Source: Synergistaceae bacterium
Lineage (GTDB): Bacteria; Synergistota; Synergistia; Synergistales; Aminithiophilaceae
Direction: 5' to 3'
NCBI GenBank assembly: GCA_016756725.1
Contig: JAESII010000004.1
Location: 496,001 to 560,000 of the forward strand
DNA length: 64,000 nucleotides
The position numbers were made by a program, and so were the translations under genes. Shown in pieces: positions 16,622 to 25,803 of the stretch (position 1 is its first letter; each line of letters opens with the position of its first letter). The notes beneath the pieces were generated by a model. The model saw only the letters and a list, made by a program, of their open reading frames with translations. It was not told where the DNA came from and ran no database searches.

Positions 16622-18298
16622 TCAGCCTTTTTTCTGCGCCTTTCCCCAGCTGTCCTTGAGGGAGACGGTCCTGTTGAAGACGAGCCGCTCCGGCCTGCTG
16701 TCGTCGTCGACGCAGAAGTAGCCGTGGCGGAGGAACTGGAAGCGGTCGCCCTCTTGCGCCGAGGCCAGGCCCGGTTCGACGAGGGCCGAGACGACCTTGA
16801 GGGAGTCGGCGTTGAGGTAGTCGCGGTAATCCTTTCCCTCTTCCATGGCGTCCATGTCCTTCAAGGTGAAGAGGTGATCGTAGAGGCGCACCTCGGCAGG
16901 CAGGGCCTGGGCCGCCGAAACCCAATGGAGCGTCCCCTTCACCTTCCGTCCGTCCGGGGCCTCGCCGCCGCGGCTTTCGGGATCGTAGCGGCAGCGGAGT
17001 TCGACGATCTCGCCCTTCCCGTCGCGGATGACGTCGGTGCAGGTGACGAGATAGGCGTGCTTGAGGCGGACCTCGCTGCCCGGTGAGAGGCGGAAGAACT
17101 TCTTCGGCGGGTTCTCCATGAAGTCGTCCCGTTCGATGTAGAGCTCCCGGGAGAAGGGGATCTTGTGGTAGGTGGCTTCGGCCGCCTCGGGGTTGTCCAG
17201 GGCCTCGAGCTCCTCGACCTGCCCTTCGGGGTAGTTCTCGATGACGACCTTGAGGGGATCGAGGACGGCCATGACCCGGTTTGCGTCGCGGTTGAGCTCC
17301 TCGCGGATGCAGAAGTGGAGGAATTCGATGTCCACCAGGCTGTTGGCCTTGGAGACGCCGATTTCGAAGCAGAAGCGCCGGATCGCCGAAGGGGTATATC
17401 CCCGGCGACGGAGGCCGCTGATCGTCGGCATTCGCGGATCGTCCCAGCCCGAGACGAAACCCTCGCTGACGAGCTGGAGGAGCTTGCGCTTGCTCATGAC
17501 GGTGTAGCTCAGGTTGAGGCGGGCGAACTCATACTGTCGGGGCCGGCAGGGAGCGGAGACGTTCTCGAGGAACCAGTCGTAGAGGGGGCGGTGGTCGGCG
17601 AACTCGAGGGTGCAGATCGAGTGGGTCACCCCTTCGATGGCGTCCTCGTAGCCATGGGCGAAATCGTACATGGGGTAGAGGCACCACCGGTCCCCCGTGC
17701 GGTGATGGTCCTGCTTGAGGATGCGGTACATGACGGGGTCGCGCATGTTCAGGTTGGGATGGGCCATGTCGATCCTGGCCCGGAGGACGCGGCTTCCCTC
17801 GTCGAACTCCCCTTCGGCCATGCGGCGGAAGAGATCGCGGTTCTCGGCGACGGAACGGTTGCGCCAGGGCGATTCCTTGCCCGGTTCCGTCAGGGTGCCC
17901 CGGGTGGCCCGGATCTCCTCGGCGCTCTGGTCGTCGACGTAGGCCTTGCCGGCGTCGATCAGCTCCAGGGCCCAGTCGTGGAACCGGTCGAAGTAGTCCG
18001 AGGCGAAGCGGAGGTTGGCCCAGCGGAACCCGAGCCAGCTCACGTCCTTCATGATGGACTGGACGTACTCCGTCTCCTCCTTGGCGGGGTTGGTGTCGTC
18101 GAAGCGGAGGTTGCAGTCGCCGCCGAAGGTCTCGGCCAGGCCGAAGTTGAGGCAGATCGATTTGGCGTGTCCGATGTGGAGGTAGCCATTGGGCTCCGGC
18201 GGAAAGCGGGTGACGACCTTGGAGACCCGTCCCGACGCGAGGTCGTCGCGGATGATCTGTTCGATGAAGTTTCTCCCCTGCTGCGTGCGTTCTTCCAT
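16622..18298 (-). CDS. glnS: Glutaminyl-tRNA synthetase
   Basis: 558 residues, the usual bacterial GlnRS size. It has class I motif [16 protein letters not shown] (HIGH), [11 protein letters not shown], and the KMSKS-equivalent VMSKRK. The C-terminal half holds the anticodon-binding beta-barrels. It charges tRNA-Gln directly, so the cell need not rely only on the amidotransferase route. ATG 18298 follows GGAGGAG; the 14-codon longer frame is rejected. Transcribed alone from a good promoter upstream. Confidence 0.95.
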   Translation of the reverse strand: MEERTQQGRNFIEQIIRDDLASGRVSKVVTRFPPEPNGYLHIGHAKSICLNFGLAETFGGDCNLRFDDTNPAKEETEYVQSIMKDVSWLGFRWANLRFASDYFDRFHDWALELIDAGKAYVDDQSAEEIRATRGTLTEPGKESPWRNRSVAENRDLFRRMAEGEFDEGSRVLRARIDMAHPNLNMRDPVMYRILKQDHHRTGDRWCLYPMYDFAHGYEDAIEGVTHSICTLEFADHRPLYDWFLENVSAPCRPRQYEFARLNLSYTVMSKRKLLQLVSEGFVSGWDDPRMPTISGLRRRGYTPSAIRRFCFEIGVSKANSLVDIEFLHFCIREELNRDANRVMAVLDPLKVVIENYPEGQVEELEALDNPEAAEATYHKIPFSRELYIERDDFMENPPKKFFRLSPGSEVRLKHAYLVTCTDVIRDGKGEIVELRCRYDPESRGGEAPDGRKVKGTLHWVSAAQALPAEVRLYDHLFTLKDMDAMEEGKDYRDYLNADSLKVVSALVEPGLASAQEGDRFQFLRHGYFCVDDDSRPERLVFNRTVSLKDSWGKAQKKG

Positions 18299-18338
18299 AG
18301 GACTCTCCTCCGTTTGTGATCCTCTGTCGCTGGACTCC

Positions 18339-18367
18339 ATTCTACCCGTCCGTCACCGTTCCATCAA
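18339..18367 (-). promoter_or_regulatory. Sigma70-like promoter of glnS
   Basis: Minus strand TTGATG (18367-18362), 17-base spacer, TAGAAT (18344-18339), about 40 bases before the glnS ATG. Confidence 0.6.
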
Positions 18368-18390
18368 AAGGTGCCCTTCGGGGACCCTCT

Positions 18391-19887
18391 TTATCGGGCG
18401 GAACGGCTCCGTTCCTGGTCGCGGAGCACGCGGCGGAGGACCTTGCCCAGGGGAGACCGGGGCAGCTCGTCGACGAACTCGATCTTGCGGGGCGTCTTGA
18501 AGTGGGCGAGGCGATCCCGGCAGAAGCGGATCAGCTCCCGCACCTCCGGCCTCTCGGCGTCCTCGCTGAGGACGACGAAGGCCTTGGGGACCTCGCCGCT
18601 GGTGCTGTTGGGGCTGCCGATGACGGAGGCCTCCCGCACGGCAGGATGCTGGACGAGGGTCGACTCCACCTCCTGAGGGTAGACGTTGAAGCCGCCGACG
18701 ATGATCAGGTCCGTCGCCCTGTCGAGGATGGTCAGGTAGCCGGCGTCGAGACGGCCCACGTCACCCGTGTTGAGCCAGCCGTCGCGGAACCTCTCGGCCG
18801 AGGCCTCGGGGCTCCGGTAGTAGCCGGCCATGACCGACGGGCCCTGGACCCAGAGGAGACCTTCCTCTCCGTCACCGAGGACCTTGCCCTCGTCGTTGCG
18901 GATCTCGTAACGGTAGCCGGGGATGACGGGACCCACCGTCCCGAGGCGGCGCTGGGCGTAGCTGACGTTGACGGCCACGAGGGGGGAGCATTCCGTCAGG
19001 CCGTAGCCCTCGAGAATGGGCAGGCCCAGATGGGCGCGGCATTTCTCGTCCAGTCCCGGCGGGACCTTGTCTCCGCCGACGAGGACGATGCGGAGGCTCT
19101 GGGGTGCACGGCCCAGGCGGGCGGCTGCGGAACAGAGGAGGGAGACCATGGTCGGGACGGCGAGAACGACGGTGCATCCCGAAGCCTCCAGGGCCGCCAA
19201 CGTCTCGCCGACGGGGAGGAAAGAGGGCAGCACAACCTGGCGGTAGCCGGCGATGAGGGGGAGGAGGGAGCAGATCCCGAAGCCGAAGGAGTGGAAGTTG
19301 GGCAGGACGTTCAGGAGCGTCTCCTCTTCCTGGAGCTCGTCGATGAAGGAGAGGGCCGTCTCGATGTTGTCGAGGAGGTTGCCGTGGCTCAAGGGGACGG
19401 CCTTGGGCTGGCCCGTCGTTCCCGACGTGGAGTAGATCACCGCCAGGGAGGGGGTGTCCAGTGACGTCTCCCGGCAGGTCAGTTCCGGCAGAGGACCTTC
19501 GATGGGAGAGGCCACGGCGGGGATGGCCAGGGGAGCGAAGAGGGGGAGCTGCTCGGCGGCGTAGTCGGGGATGACGAGAAGGGAGGGCTCAAGGAGCATC
19601 AGCGTCGAGGCGATCGTCTCCCGTCCTCCCAGAGGGTTGAGGGGGGCCACCGAACCTCCCAGGCTCCAGGCCGCCAGGGAGAGGGCGAGGGCCAGGGGAG
19701 AGTTGGGCAGCATGAAGGCCAGACGCTGCCCCTCCTTGAAGCCGCCCCTTTCCAGGGTGGTCCGGCAGGATTCCACCAGGTCAAGAAAGCGCGGCGCGGG
19801 CCACCAGTCTCCCTTCCACCAGAGCAGCGGAACGTCGCCCATCTGCTCCAGCTTGGCAAAGACGGTTTTCTCCAGTCTCTCCGTCAT
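18391..19887 (-). CDS. AMP-dependent acyl-CoA synthetase/ligase
   Basis: 498 residues of the ANL superfamily. It has P-loop-like YSTSGTTGQPKAVPLSHGN, GYGLTECSP (A5), DRATDLIIVGGFNVYPQEVE (A7/A8) and the catalytic lysine motif PRSPLGKVLRR (A10). Family members activate carboxylic acids to acyl-AMP and acyl-CoA. The length and GGFNVYPQEVE suit a medium/long-chain fatty acyl-CoA ligase. ATG 19887 has AAGGAGG seven bases upstream. It begins 27 bases after the K+ channel gene on the same strand, so the two are likely co-transcribed, though no functional link is obvious. Confidence 0.85.
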   Translation of the reverse strand: MTERLEKTVFAKLEQMGDVPLLWWKGDWWPAPRFLDLVESCRTTLERGGFKEGQRLAFMLPNSPLALALSLAAWSLGGSVAPLNPLGGRETIASTLMLLEPSLLVIPDYAAEQLPLFAPLAIPAVASPIEGPLPELTCRETSLDTPSLAVIYSTSGTTGQPKAVPLSHGNLLDNIETALSFIDELQEEETLLNVLPNFHSFGFGICSLLPLIAGYRQVVLPSFLPVGETLAALEASGCTVVLAVPTMVSLLCSAAARLGRAPQSLRIVLVGGDKVPPGLDEKCRAHLGLPILEGYGLTECSPLVAVNVSYAQRRLGTVGPVIPGYRYEIRNDEGKVLGDGEEGLLWVQGPSVMAGYYRSPEASAERFRDGWLNTGDVGRLDAGYLTILDRATDLIIVGGFNVYPQEVESTLVQHPAVREASVIGSPNSTSGEVPKAFVVLSEDAERPEVRELIRFCRDRLAHFKTPRKIEFVDELPRSPLGKVLRRVLRDQERSRSAR

Positions 19888-19914
19888 GGCAAGGCCTCCT
19901 TAGTTTGTCGAAGT

Positions 19915-20925
19915 CTAGGGGTTTGAGCGGGCCATGAAGAAGTCGCGCCTCAGGCCCGCCATGGCCGTACGGGGTGCCAGAAGGATCAGCTCATCGCCCG
20001 GTTCGATCCGCGTCTCCCCCGAGGGGTTGTAGACGACGTGGTCATCCGATCCGTGAATGGCGATGACGATGGCGTTGTAACGGGATCGCAGCGGGGCCTC
20101 CCGAAGGGTCTGTCCCGCCAGGGAACTGCCGTCGACGACGCGGAAGGAGTCAAAATCGAGATCGAGTTCCCGGGAGATGTTGATGAGCTCGAAGAAGTCG
20201 GCCACGGCCGGGCTCAATGCCGCCCGGGCCAGAGCGGCGGCCCCGGACCGCACCGGATTGATGACCTTGTCGGCCCCGGCCCGGTAGAGGGTGTTCACGG
20301 CCTGGACGTCTCCGGCGCGGACGACGATGCGCAGATCGGCCTTGAGCGCCTTGGCCGAGAGGGTCACGTAGACGTTGTCGGCATCTTCCGAGAGAGCCGC
20401 CACAAGGCCCTTGGCCCGATGGATGCCGGCCTTTTCGAGGATCTCCTCCCGCGTCGCATCGCCGACGACGACGGGCCAGTTCGTGTTCTGGATTTCCTCG
20501 ACGCGGCGGGTGTCAGTCTCGACGGCGACGAGCTTTTCGCCGGAGGAGGCGATCTGTTCGGCCACCTGGAGTCCGACGCGGCCGAGACCGCAGATGATCC
20601 AATGGTCCTTGAGCCGTTCCAACCCGCTCTCCCTCCTTTTGCCCAGGGCGTGGAGCATGCGCTCGACGACGATGGTCTGGGTCAGTTTGGCCACGGCGAC
20701 ACCGACGGTGCCGACGGCGGCGATGATGTAGACGACGAGGAAGAGCTTCGCCTCCGGCGTCAGGTGAGGCGGGGCCTCGTAGCCGACCGTCGTCAGGGTG
20801 GTGACGACGTAGAAGAGGGCGTCGACCCAGGAGAGGCCGGCCAGCAGGTGGAACCCCAGGGCGCCGACGGCGATCAGTCCCGAGGCGACGACAAGCCAGG
20901 CGAGCGGTTTGGGCTGTTCTTTCAC
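19915..20925 (-). CDS. Two-TM potassium channel with RCK/TrkA domains
   Basis: 336 residues. It has two membrane helices (about 8-29 and 58-80) flanking a pore loop with TTVGYE (45-50), where the usual second filter glycine is glutamate. An RCK_N Rossmann fold (ICGLGRVG; acidic end VAVETD) and an RCK_C domain at the C-terminus follow. It resembles MthK/Kch-type channels gated by cytosolic ligands. ATG 20985 has no ribosome-binding site, whereas GTG 20925 follows CAGGAGGAGG, so the shorter start is chosen. The altered filter could change selectivity. Divergent from xth. Confidence 0.8.
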   Translation of the reverse strand: MKEQPKPLAWLVVASGLIAVGALGFHLLAGLSWVDALFYVVTTLTTVGYEAPPHLTPEAKLFLVVYIIAAVGTVGVAVAKLTQTIVVERMLHALGKRRESGLERLKDHWIICGLGRVGLQVAEQIASSGEKLVAVETDTRRVEEIQNTNWPVVVGDATREEILEKAGIHRAKGLVAALSEDADNVYVTLSAKALKADLRIVVRAGDVQAVNTLYRAGADKVINPVRSGAAALARAALSPAVADFFELINISRELDLDFDSFRVVDGSSLAGQTLREAPLRSRYNAIVIAIHGSDDHVVYNPSGETRIEPGDELILLAPRTAMAGLRRDFFMARSNP

Positions 20926-20988
20926 GGGCCTCCTCCTGACGTCGGCGACTTCTTGGTCCAGGCACTTCCAAAAATCAAGAGACATTTT

Positions 20989-20996
20989 ATTATAAT
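20989..20996. promoter_or_regulatory. Shared symmetrical -10 element between the K+ channel gene and xth
   Basis: ATTATAAT reads as TATAAT on both strands (minus 20994-20989, plus 20991-20996) in an AT-rich island between divergent genes. No convincing -35 box was found on either side. Confidence 0.4.
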
Positions 20997-21059
20997 AGGA
21001 ACAGAGGACATTGTTATCCCCTCAAATCGAAAAAAATGTCCTCAAGGAGGCTGATCCGA

Positions 21060-21845
21060 TTGGCTCATTTTTCCGTGGCGACCTTCAACGTCAACTCCGT
21101 CCGCTCCCGGATGCCCGTCCTGGAACGGTGGCTTCCCGACAACCCCGTCGACATTCTCTGTCTGCAGGAGACGAAGGTCGTCGACGAGGACTTTCCCGTA
21201 CAGGCCTTTTCGGACCTGGGCTATGCCGTCGCCTTCCGGGGTCAGAAGGCCTACAACGGCGTCGCTCTGGCCAGCCGCAGGGAGCCCGACGAGGTCGTCT
21301 ACGGCTTCGGTGACGGTCTCGAGCCCGATGACGGGCCCCGTCTCGTCCGGGCCCGTTTCGGCGATCTTGTCATCACCAACAGCTATGTCCCCCAGGGCAA
21401 GAGCATCGATCATCCCGATTTCGAGTACAAGAAGGACTTTCTCCGCCGCCTGGCGGCCCTCTTCGACGCCGAGAGGAAGCGGGGCGGCCACCTGCTCTGG
21501 GTGGGCGATCTCAACGTCGCCCCCACCGAAGAGGATGTGACGAACCCGTCCAACAAGAAGGACCACGTCTGTTTCCATCACTCCATCCGGGAGCTTTACG
21601 CCGAGATCGTGGCCGGCCGTTTCATCGACGTCTTCCGGCGCCACCGTCCCGACCCGGGAGAATACTCCTTCTGGGACTACCGGGTCAAGAACGCCCTGGA
21701 GCGCAACATCGGCTGGAGGATCGATCACGTCCTCGCCTCGCCCGAGCTGGCCGAGCGCTCCCTGGACTGCTACGTCGACCGCGAGCCGCGGGCCTGGGAG
21801 AAGCCCTCGGACCACACCGTCGTCGTCGCCCGCTTCAGGGAATGA
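21060..21845 (+). CDS. xth: Exodeoxyribonuclease III family AP endonuclease
   Basis: 261 residues, EEP superfamily. It has FNVNSVRSR, LCLQETKV (metal-binding Glu), GDLNVAP, IDHVLAS and SDHTVVVARF (catalytic Asp-His), as in XthA/ExoA base-excision repair enzymes. An ATG exists at 21036, but AAGGAGG (21044-21050) lies inside that frame nine bases before TTG 21060, so TTG is the likely start. The stop overlaps the next gene by four bases. Confidence 0.9.
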   Translation: MAHFSVATFNVNSVRSRMPVLERWLPDNPVDILCLQETKVVDEDFPVQAFSDLGYAVAFRGQKAYNGVALASRREPDEVVYGFGDGLEPDDGPRLVRARFGDLVITNSYVPQGKSIDHPDFEYKKDFLRRLAALFDAERKRGGHLLWVGDLNVAPTEEDVTNPSNKKDHVCFHHSIRELYAEIVAGRFIDVFRRHRPDPGEYSFWDYRVKNALERNIGWRIDHVLASPELAERSLDCYVDREPRAWEKPSDHTVVVARFRE

Positions 21846-22723
21846 GGCAGGCCGTCTCTCTGCCGGGGACCCTCGGCGAATGGGTCCAGGGCTGGCTTCT
21901 GCCCGACGGAGAGGCCCTGGTGAGCCTTGTCGTTCCCTGGAGAGGGACGGTCCGCGTCGGTGACGATCTCAAAGGGCCTTTACCTCCCAAGGCCGGCCGC
22001 GCCCTTGCCCTGGCCCGGGAGCGGCTGGGTTTTCCCGCGCTGGGCGCCTGCCTCGACAACCCTCTGCCGACCGGGAAGGGGCTGGCCTCCTCGACGGTCG
22101 ACGTCTGCGGCATCCTGGCCGCGGCCTCCCGCCTCAGTGAGCTTCCCTGGGGCGACGAGGAGATTTTCGCCCTGAGCTGTGCCGTCGAGCCCTCCGACGG
22201 GACCCTCTTTCCCGGTCTGGCTCTCGTCGACCATCTCCGGGGGCGCCTGATCGAGCGTCTTCCGCCCCCGCCGCCCCTCGTGGCGGTGGCCCTCATTCCG
22301 CCCCGCCGTCTCGACACGGAGAGCTACCGTGATGACCGCTCCTTTCTGGAACGTCTCCGCCGGAGGGCGCCGGAGCACCGGCGGGCCTACGATCTCCTCC
22401 GCCGGGGCCTGCTGGCAAAAGACTGCGTCCTCGTCGCTCAAGGGGCGACCCTCTCGGCGCGGACCCAGCAGGCCCTCCTGCCCCGTCCCGAGTGGCCCCT
22501 CCTGGAGCGAGGTCTCGGCCTTCCCGGCTCTCTCGGTATCGCGTTGGCCCACTCGGGGACGGCCTCGGCCCTTCTCTGCCGGGACGCTCAGGCGGCCGAG
22601 TCGGCCCGTTCCCTTTTTCGTCCCCTCTTCGACGGTGACCTTCTCCTCTTCGAACCCTGTGGAGGCGGCCCGACCTGGGATTGGCAGGCAGCAACGACAC
22701 TCCAAGGAGGTGTTTCCCCATGA
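21842..22723 (+). CDS. pduX: GHMP kinase, PduX-like L-threonine kinase
   Basis: 293 residues. The N-terminal PGTLGEWVQG and the ATP loop PTGKGLASSTVDV are the GHMP signature in the form typical of PduX, which makes L-threonine phosphate for the aminopropanol arm of cobalamin. GIALAHSGTASALLC is the third GHMP motif. It overlaps xth (ATGA) and the next gene (ATGA). No other cobalamin genes are nearby, so the assignment rests on the motif form. Another small-alcohol kinase is possible. Confidence 0.7.
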   Translation: MRQAVSLPGTLGEWVQGWLLPDGEALVSLVVPWRGTVRVGDDLKGPLPPKAGRALALARERLGFPALGACLDNPLPTGKGLASSTVDVCGILAAASRLSELPWGDEEIFALSCAVEPSDGTLFPGLALVDHLRGRLIERLPPPPPLVAVALIPPRRLDTESYRDDRSFLERLRRRAPEHRRAYDLLRRGLLAKDCVLVAQGATLSARTQQALLPRPEWPLLERGLGLPGSLGIALAHSGTASALLCRDAQAAESARSLFRPLFDGDLLLFEPCGGGPTWDWQAATTLQGGVSP

Positions 22724-23814
22724 AGAGATCCTTTCTGATCCAGTTTCTTCTCGCTTTTGTCCTGTCCCTCTCCGCTTTCGTCCTCCCCCTTGAGGCGGCG
22801 ACCTATCGAGCCGACAGCAGCCGGACGGGGGTCTTCGTGCCGGGGCAGGCTGTGACCGGCCGGCCTCTCTGGACCTTTGAGGCCGAGGGTTCCGTGGTGG
22901 CCTCGCCCATCGTCGTGGGCTCGACCCTCTACGTGGGCAGTCACGGGGGCTGGTTCTACGCCCTCGAGGCCGCCACGGGGCGCCAGGTCTGGGCCGTCTC
23001 GCTGGGCGGTTCCGTCGTCGCTTCGGCGGCCTACGCCGACGGAAGGCTCTACGTCGGCACCGATTCGGGAACCTTCACCTGCCTCGACGCCGCCACCGGT
23101 GAGGCTCTCTGGCGCTACAGCGGCGAGTGGTCCTTCCGGTCCGCTCCCGCCGTGGCCGGCGGCGTCGTCTACGTCGGTGACCTGGGCGGCACCATCATGG
23201 CCCTCAGGGCCTCGACGGGAAGGCCTCTCTGGCGCTTCTCGTCGGACCGCTGGTTCACGGCCTCGCCTCTTCCCGTGGGCGATCTCGTCTTCGTCGGGAG
23301 CCACGGCGGGCGCTTCTCGGCCCTTGAGGCCGCGACGGGCAAGGAGGCCTGGGGCGGTGCCACGGGAGGCCCCGTCGACGTGACGGCCTCCCATCGAGAA
23401 GGCATCGTCTATTACGGCAGCGCCGACGGCTGTCTCTACGCCGTTCAAGTCCACAAGGTCATCCCCCAATGGCAGTCCTGCGTGGACGAGGGCATCTCGA
23501 CGGCCATTGCCCTTTCCGGCGACCGGGCCTATTTCGGCACCTTCGGCGGCGGTCTCTACGCCCTCGATCTCAAGGAACGGGGACGGGTCCTCTGGCGCTT
23601 TGCCGTCGAGGGAGCCATCCTGTCCGATCCGGCTGTGGAGGGAGGAAGTCTCTACTTCGGCGGGGCCGACGGCAGGATCCACCGCCTCGAGGCCGCCACG
23701 GGAAGGGAGCTCTGGAGCTTCGACGCCGGTTCGGAAATCGTCGCCGGCCCCGTGCTCTGGCAGGGCAGGCTCTTCTACGGGACGACGGGGGGCGTCGTCG
23801 GCGCCCTCCAGTAG
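22720..23814 (+). CDS. Exported PQQ-like (BamB-type) beta-propeller protein
   Basis: 364 residues. It has a signal peptide (about 1-27, ending LPLEAA) and then seven or more repeats of the form LYVGSxxGxxYALEAATGxxxW, each a propeller blade of the quinoprotein/BamB fold. No cysteine lipobox was seen, so it is probably soluble in the periplasm. AAGGAGG (22704-22710) precedes the ATG, which overlaps the pduX stop. It may be a scaffolding protein; no catalytic residues were recognised. Confidence 0.75.
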   Translation: MKRSFLIQFLLAFVLSLSAFVLPLEAATYRADSSRTGVFVPGQAVTGRPLWTFEAEGSVVASPIVVGSTLYVGSHGGWFYALEAATGRQVWAVSLGGSVVASAAYADGRLYVGTDSGTFTCLDAATGEALWRYSGEWSFRSAPAVAGGVVYVGDLGGTIMALRASTGRPLWRFSSDRWFTASPLPVGDLVFVGSHGGRFSALEAATGKEAWGGATGGPVDVTASHREGIVYYGSADGCLYAVQVHKVIPQWQSCVDEGISTAIALSGDRAYFGTFGGGLYALDLKERGRVLWRFAVEGAILSDPAVEGGSLYFGGADGRIHRLEAATGRELWSFDAGSEIVAGPVLWQGRLFYGTTGGVVGALQ

Positions 23815-23909
23815 CGCCTTCCGGCGGGACGGCCGGCCCCTTGGCGGCCCGAAAAGGTGCCCTCGCGGTCCCGTCTCCGCCCCGTCATGTTACTTTTGGA
23901 TGACATGCC

Positions 23910-23938
23910 TTGACAGACAGGGAACTTCTTGCTAAACT
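23910..23938 (+). promoter_or_regulatory. Strong sigma70-type promoter of the ThDP-aminotransferase-ABC operon
   Basis: TTGACA (23910-23915), 17-base spacer, TAAACT (23933-23938). The predicted start near 23945 leaves a leader of about 240 bases before ATG 24187. Confidence 0.75.
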
Positions 23939-23944
23939 TAATTC

Positions 23945-24186
23945 TATCAATCGCGTCCGACTATAGTTCACTTGTCCCTTGAAGGGGGCGTGCCGCATGT
24001 GCTGGCTTGCCCCCTCTTGTTTTCTGAACTTGCCCTCATCAGGCAAGGTCCGCGATTCCGCGCTGTCGGGGCAGATGGCTCCCTCCCGGAAGTCGTGTGG
24101 GGCCGACGGGCTTCGTCCTCAAGGTGACGACAGTTCCTTCGACCTTGTTGTTGTGCAGTGATAACGCCTAAAGGAAAGGTGATCGG
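23945..24186 (+). promoter_or_regulatory. Long structured 5' leader
   Basis: The leader contains a hairpin from AAGGGGGC (23982-23989) with GCCCCCTcTT (24009-24018), and a smaller one, CTTGCC-CTCATCA-GGCAAG, near 24029-24047. A 60-codon open frame (23979-24161) lacks a ribosome-binding site. No known riboswitch or T-box consensus was recognised. The remainder of the 370-base gap after the PQQ gene (23815-23909) holds only GC-rich inverted repeats. A regulatory role is inferred from leader length and structure. Confidence 0.4.
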
Positions 24187-25803
24187 ATGAACGTACGAAC
24201 AGGAGCGGCACAGGCCGTAAAAACCCTGGAGACCCTTGGCGCCGACGTCGTCTTCGGCATTCCCGGAATTCACAATCTCGATCTTTACGACGCCCTTCTC
24301 GACTCCCCCCTCAGACATATCGCCACCCGCCACGAACAGGGCGCGGCCTTCGCGGCCGACGGCTACGCCCGCATGACCGGCCGTCCCGGCGTCGCCCTTC
24401 TCATCACCGGGCCGGGTCTGACCAATGCCTTCACGGCCATGGCCCAGGCCTATCACGATTCGGTCCCTCTCCTCGTCCTTTCCAGCGACGTCCCCCGCAC
24501 CTACGGCGGCGGGAGGACGGGCTTCCTCCACGAACTGCGCGATTCCCAGGGCATGGCCCGTCTCGTCTGCAAGGAGAGCCTTTCCGTCAAGGACCTCTCC
24601 GACATCGCTCCGGCCCTGACCCGGGCCTGGAGGATCTGCCGTCAGGGGCGGCCCGGTCCGGTTCATGTCGAGATTCCTCTCGATCTCCTCTCCCAGAGGG
24701 CGCCCTTCGACGATCCCGAGCCTCTCTTCCTCCCCTCTCACCCTCTCCCCACGGAGAAGGCCTTTTCCGATGCCGTCGACCTCCTCAAGGAGGCATCTCA
24801 TGTGGCCATCATCGCCGGAGGAGGGGCCCGTCGGGCCGAGGGCGGACTGCAGCGGCTGGCCGAGCGCCTGGCCGCTCCCGTGGCGACGACCTGCGCCGGC
24901 AAGGGACTGCTCGACGACGGCCATCCCCTGAACCTGGGCACGACACTCCACCTCGCGCCGGTGCGGGCCTTTCTCGAGTCGGCCGACGTCCTTGTCGTCA
25001 TCGGCTCCGAGCTCTCGCCCACCGACCTCTGGGAGGCTCCCCTCCGTCCGCGGGGCAAGGTGATCCGCGTCGACCTTGATCCTGCCCTCTTCACGGCCTC
25101 ACCGAGGACGGACGTTCCCCTCGCCTCCGACAGCAAGGCCGTCGTCGAGGCGCTCCTCGGCGCCCTCGGCGAGAAGGATGTCTCCCTTGAAGAGCGGGGA
25201 AAGACGGTCCAGCGCCTCCTCGTCGAGGCCCGGGCCTCTCTGCCGGCCGTTACCGGCTTCGGCCCCCTTTTCGACGAGGTCGGCGACTTTCTCGCCTCCT
25301 TCCGGCGGGTCCTGCCTGAGGAAGGGGTTCTTTTCGCCGACATGACGACGCCGGCCTATCTGGCCCTGAGCGAATTTCCCCTGAACCGGCGGGGACGCTT
25401 CCTCCATCCCGTCGGCTTCGGCACCCTGGGCTGGGCCCTTCCGGCCGCCCTCGGCGCCCGGGCCGCCGACAGGAAGCGGCCCATCGTCGTTCTCGCCGGC
25501 GACGGGGGATTCCAGTTCTCCCTCCAGGAGCTTGCCCTTGCCGTCGAGGCCGATCTGCCTCTCGTCATCGTTCTCTGGAACGACGGCGGTTTCGGCGAGA
25601 TCCGCCGCAATGAGGAGGCCCGTCACGAGGGAAGAACCGTCGCCGTCGACCATCAGGTTCCCGATTTCGTGGCCCTCGCCAAGGCCTACGGCGTCAAGGC
25701 CTGGTCCGTGGCGGGTTCTTCAGAGCTGGAGAGCTCCCTGGCGACGGCCCTGGCCGACGGCGGGCCCGTCCTGATCGACTACCGCGTCGGAGGTGACCGG
25801 TAA
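24187..25803 (+). CDS. ThDP-dependent enzyme, acetolactate synthase / AruI-like 2-oxo acid decarboxylase
   Basis: 538 residues, three-domain ThDP enzyme. The N-terminal domain has VFGIPGIHNLDLYDAL and HEQGAAFAADGYAR, giving the catalytic glutamate-type region, and GGGRTGFLHELRDSQ. The C-terminal ThDP motif is GDGGFQFSLQELALAV...NDGGFG. The GIPGxHNxxLY and GGGRxxxHEL blocks resemble 5-guanidino-2-oxopentanoate (2-ketoarginine) decarboxylase AruI more than anabolic IlvB. No ilvN-type small subunit follows. The next gene, an aminotransferase, overlaps its stop (TAATG), so a transaminate-then-decarboxylate pathway is plausible. The substrate is inferred only. Confidence 0.7.
   Translation: MNVRTGAAQAVKTLETLGADVVFGIPGIHNLDLYDALLDSPLRHIATRHEQGAAFAADGYARMTGRPGVALLITGPGLTNAFTAMAQAYHDSVPLLVLSSDVPRTYGGGRTGFLHELRDSQGMARLVCKESLSVKDLSDIAPALTRAWRICRQGRPGPVHVEIPLDLLSQRAPFDDPEPLFLPSHPLPTEKAFSDAVDLLKEASHVAIIAGGGARRAEGGLQRLAERLAAPVATTCAGKGLLDDGHPLNLGTTLHLAPVRAFLESADVLVVIGSELSPTDLWEAPLRPRGKVIRVDLDPALFTASPRTDVPLASDSKAVVEALLGALGEKDVSLEERGKTVQRLLVEARASLPAVTGFGPLFDEVGDFLASFRRVLPEEGVLFADMTTPAYLALSEFPLNRRGRFLHPVGFGTLGWALPAALGARAADRKRPIVVLAGDGGFQFSLQELALAVEADLPLVIVLWNDGGFGEIRRNEEARHEGRTVAVDHQVPDFVALAKAYGVKAWSVAGSSELESSLATALADGGPVLIDYRVGGDR

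Noticed and set aside
23979..24161. 60-codon frame in the ThDP operon leader as a leader peptide
   Set aside because: No ribosome-binding site, no run of a single amino acid's codons, and it crosses the main hairpin.
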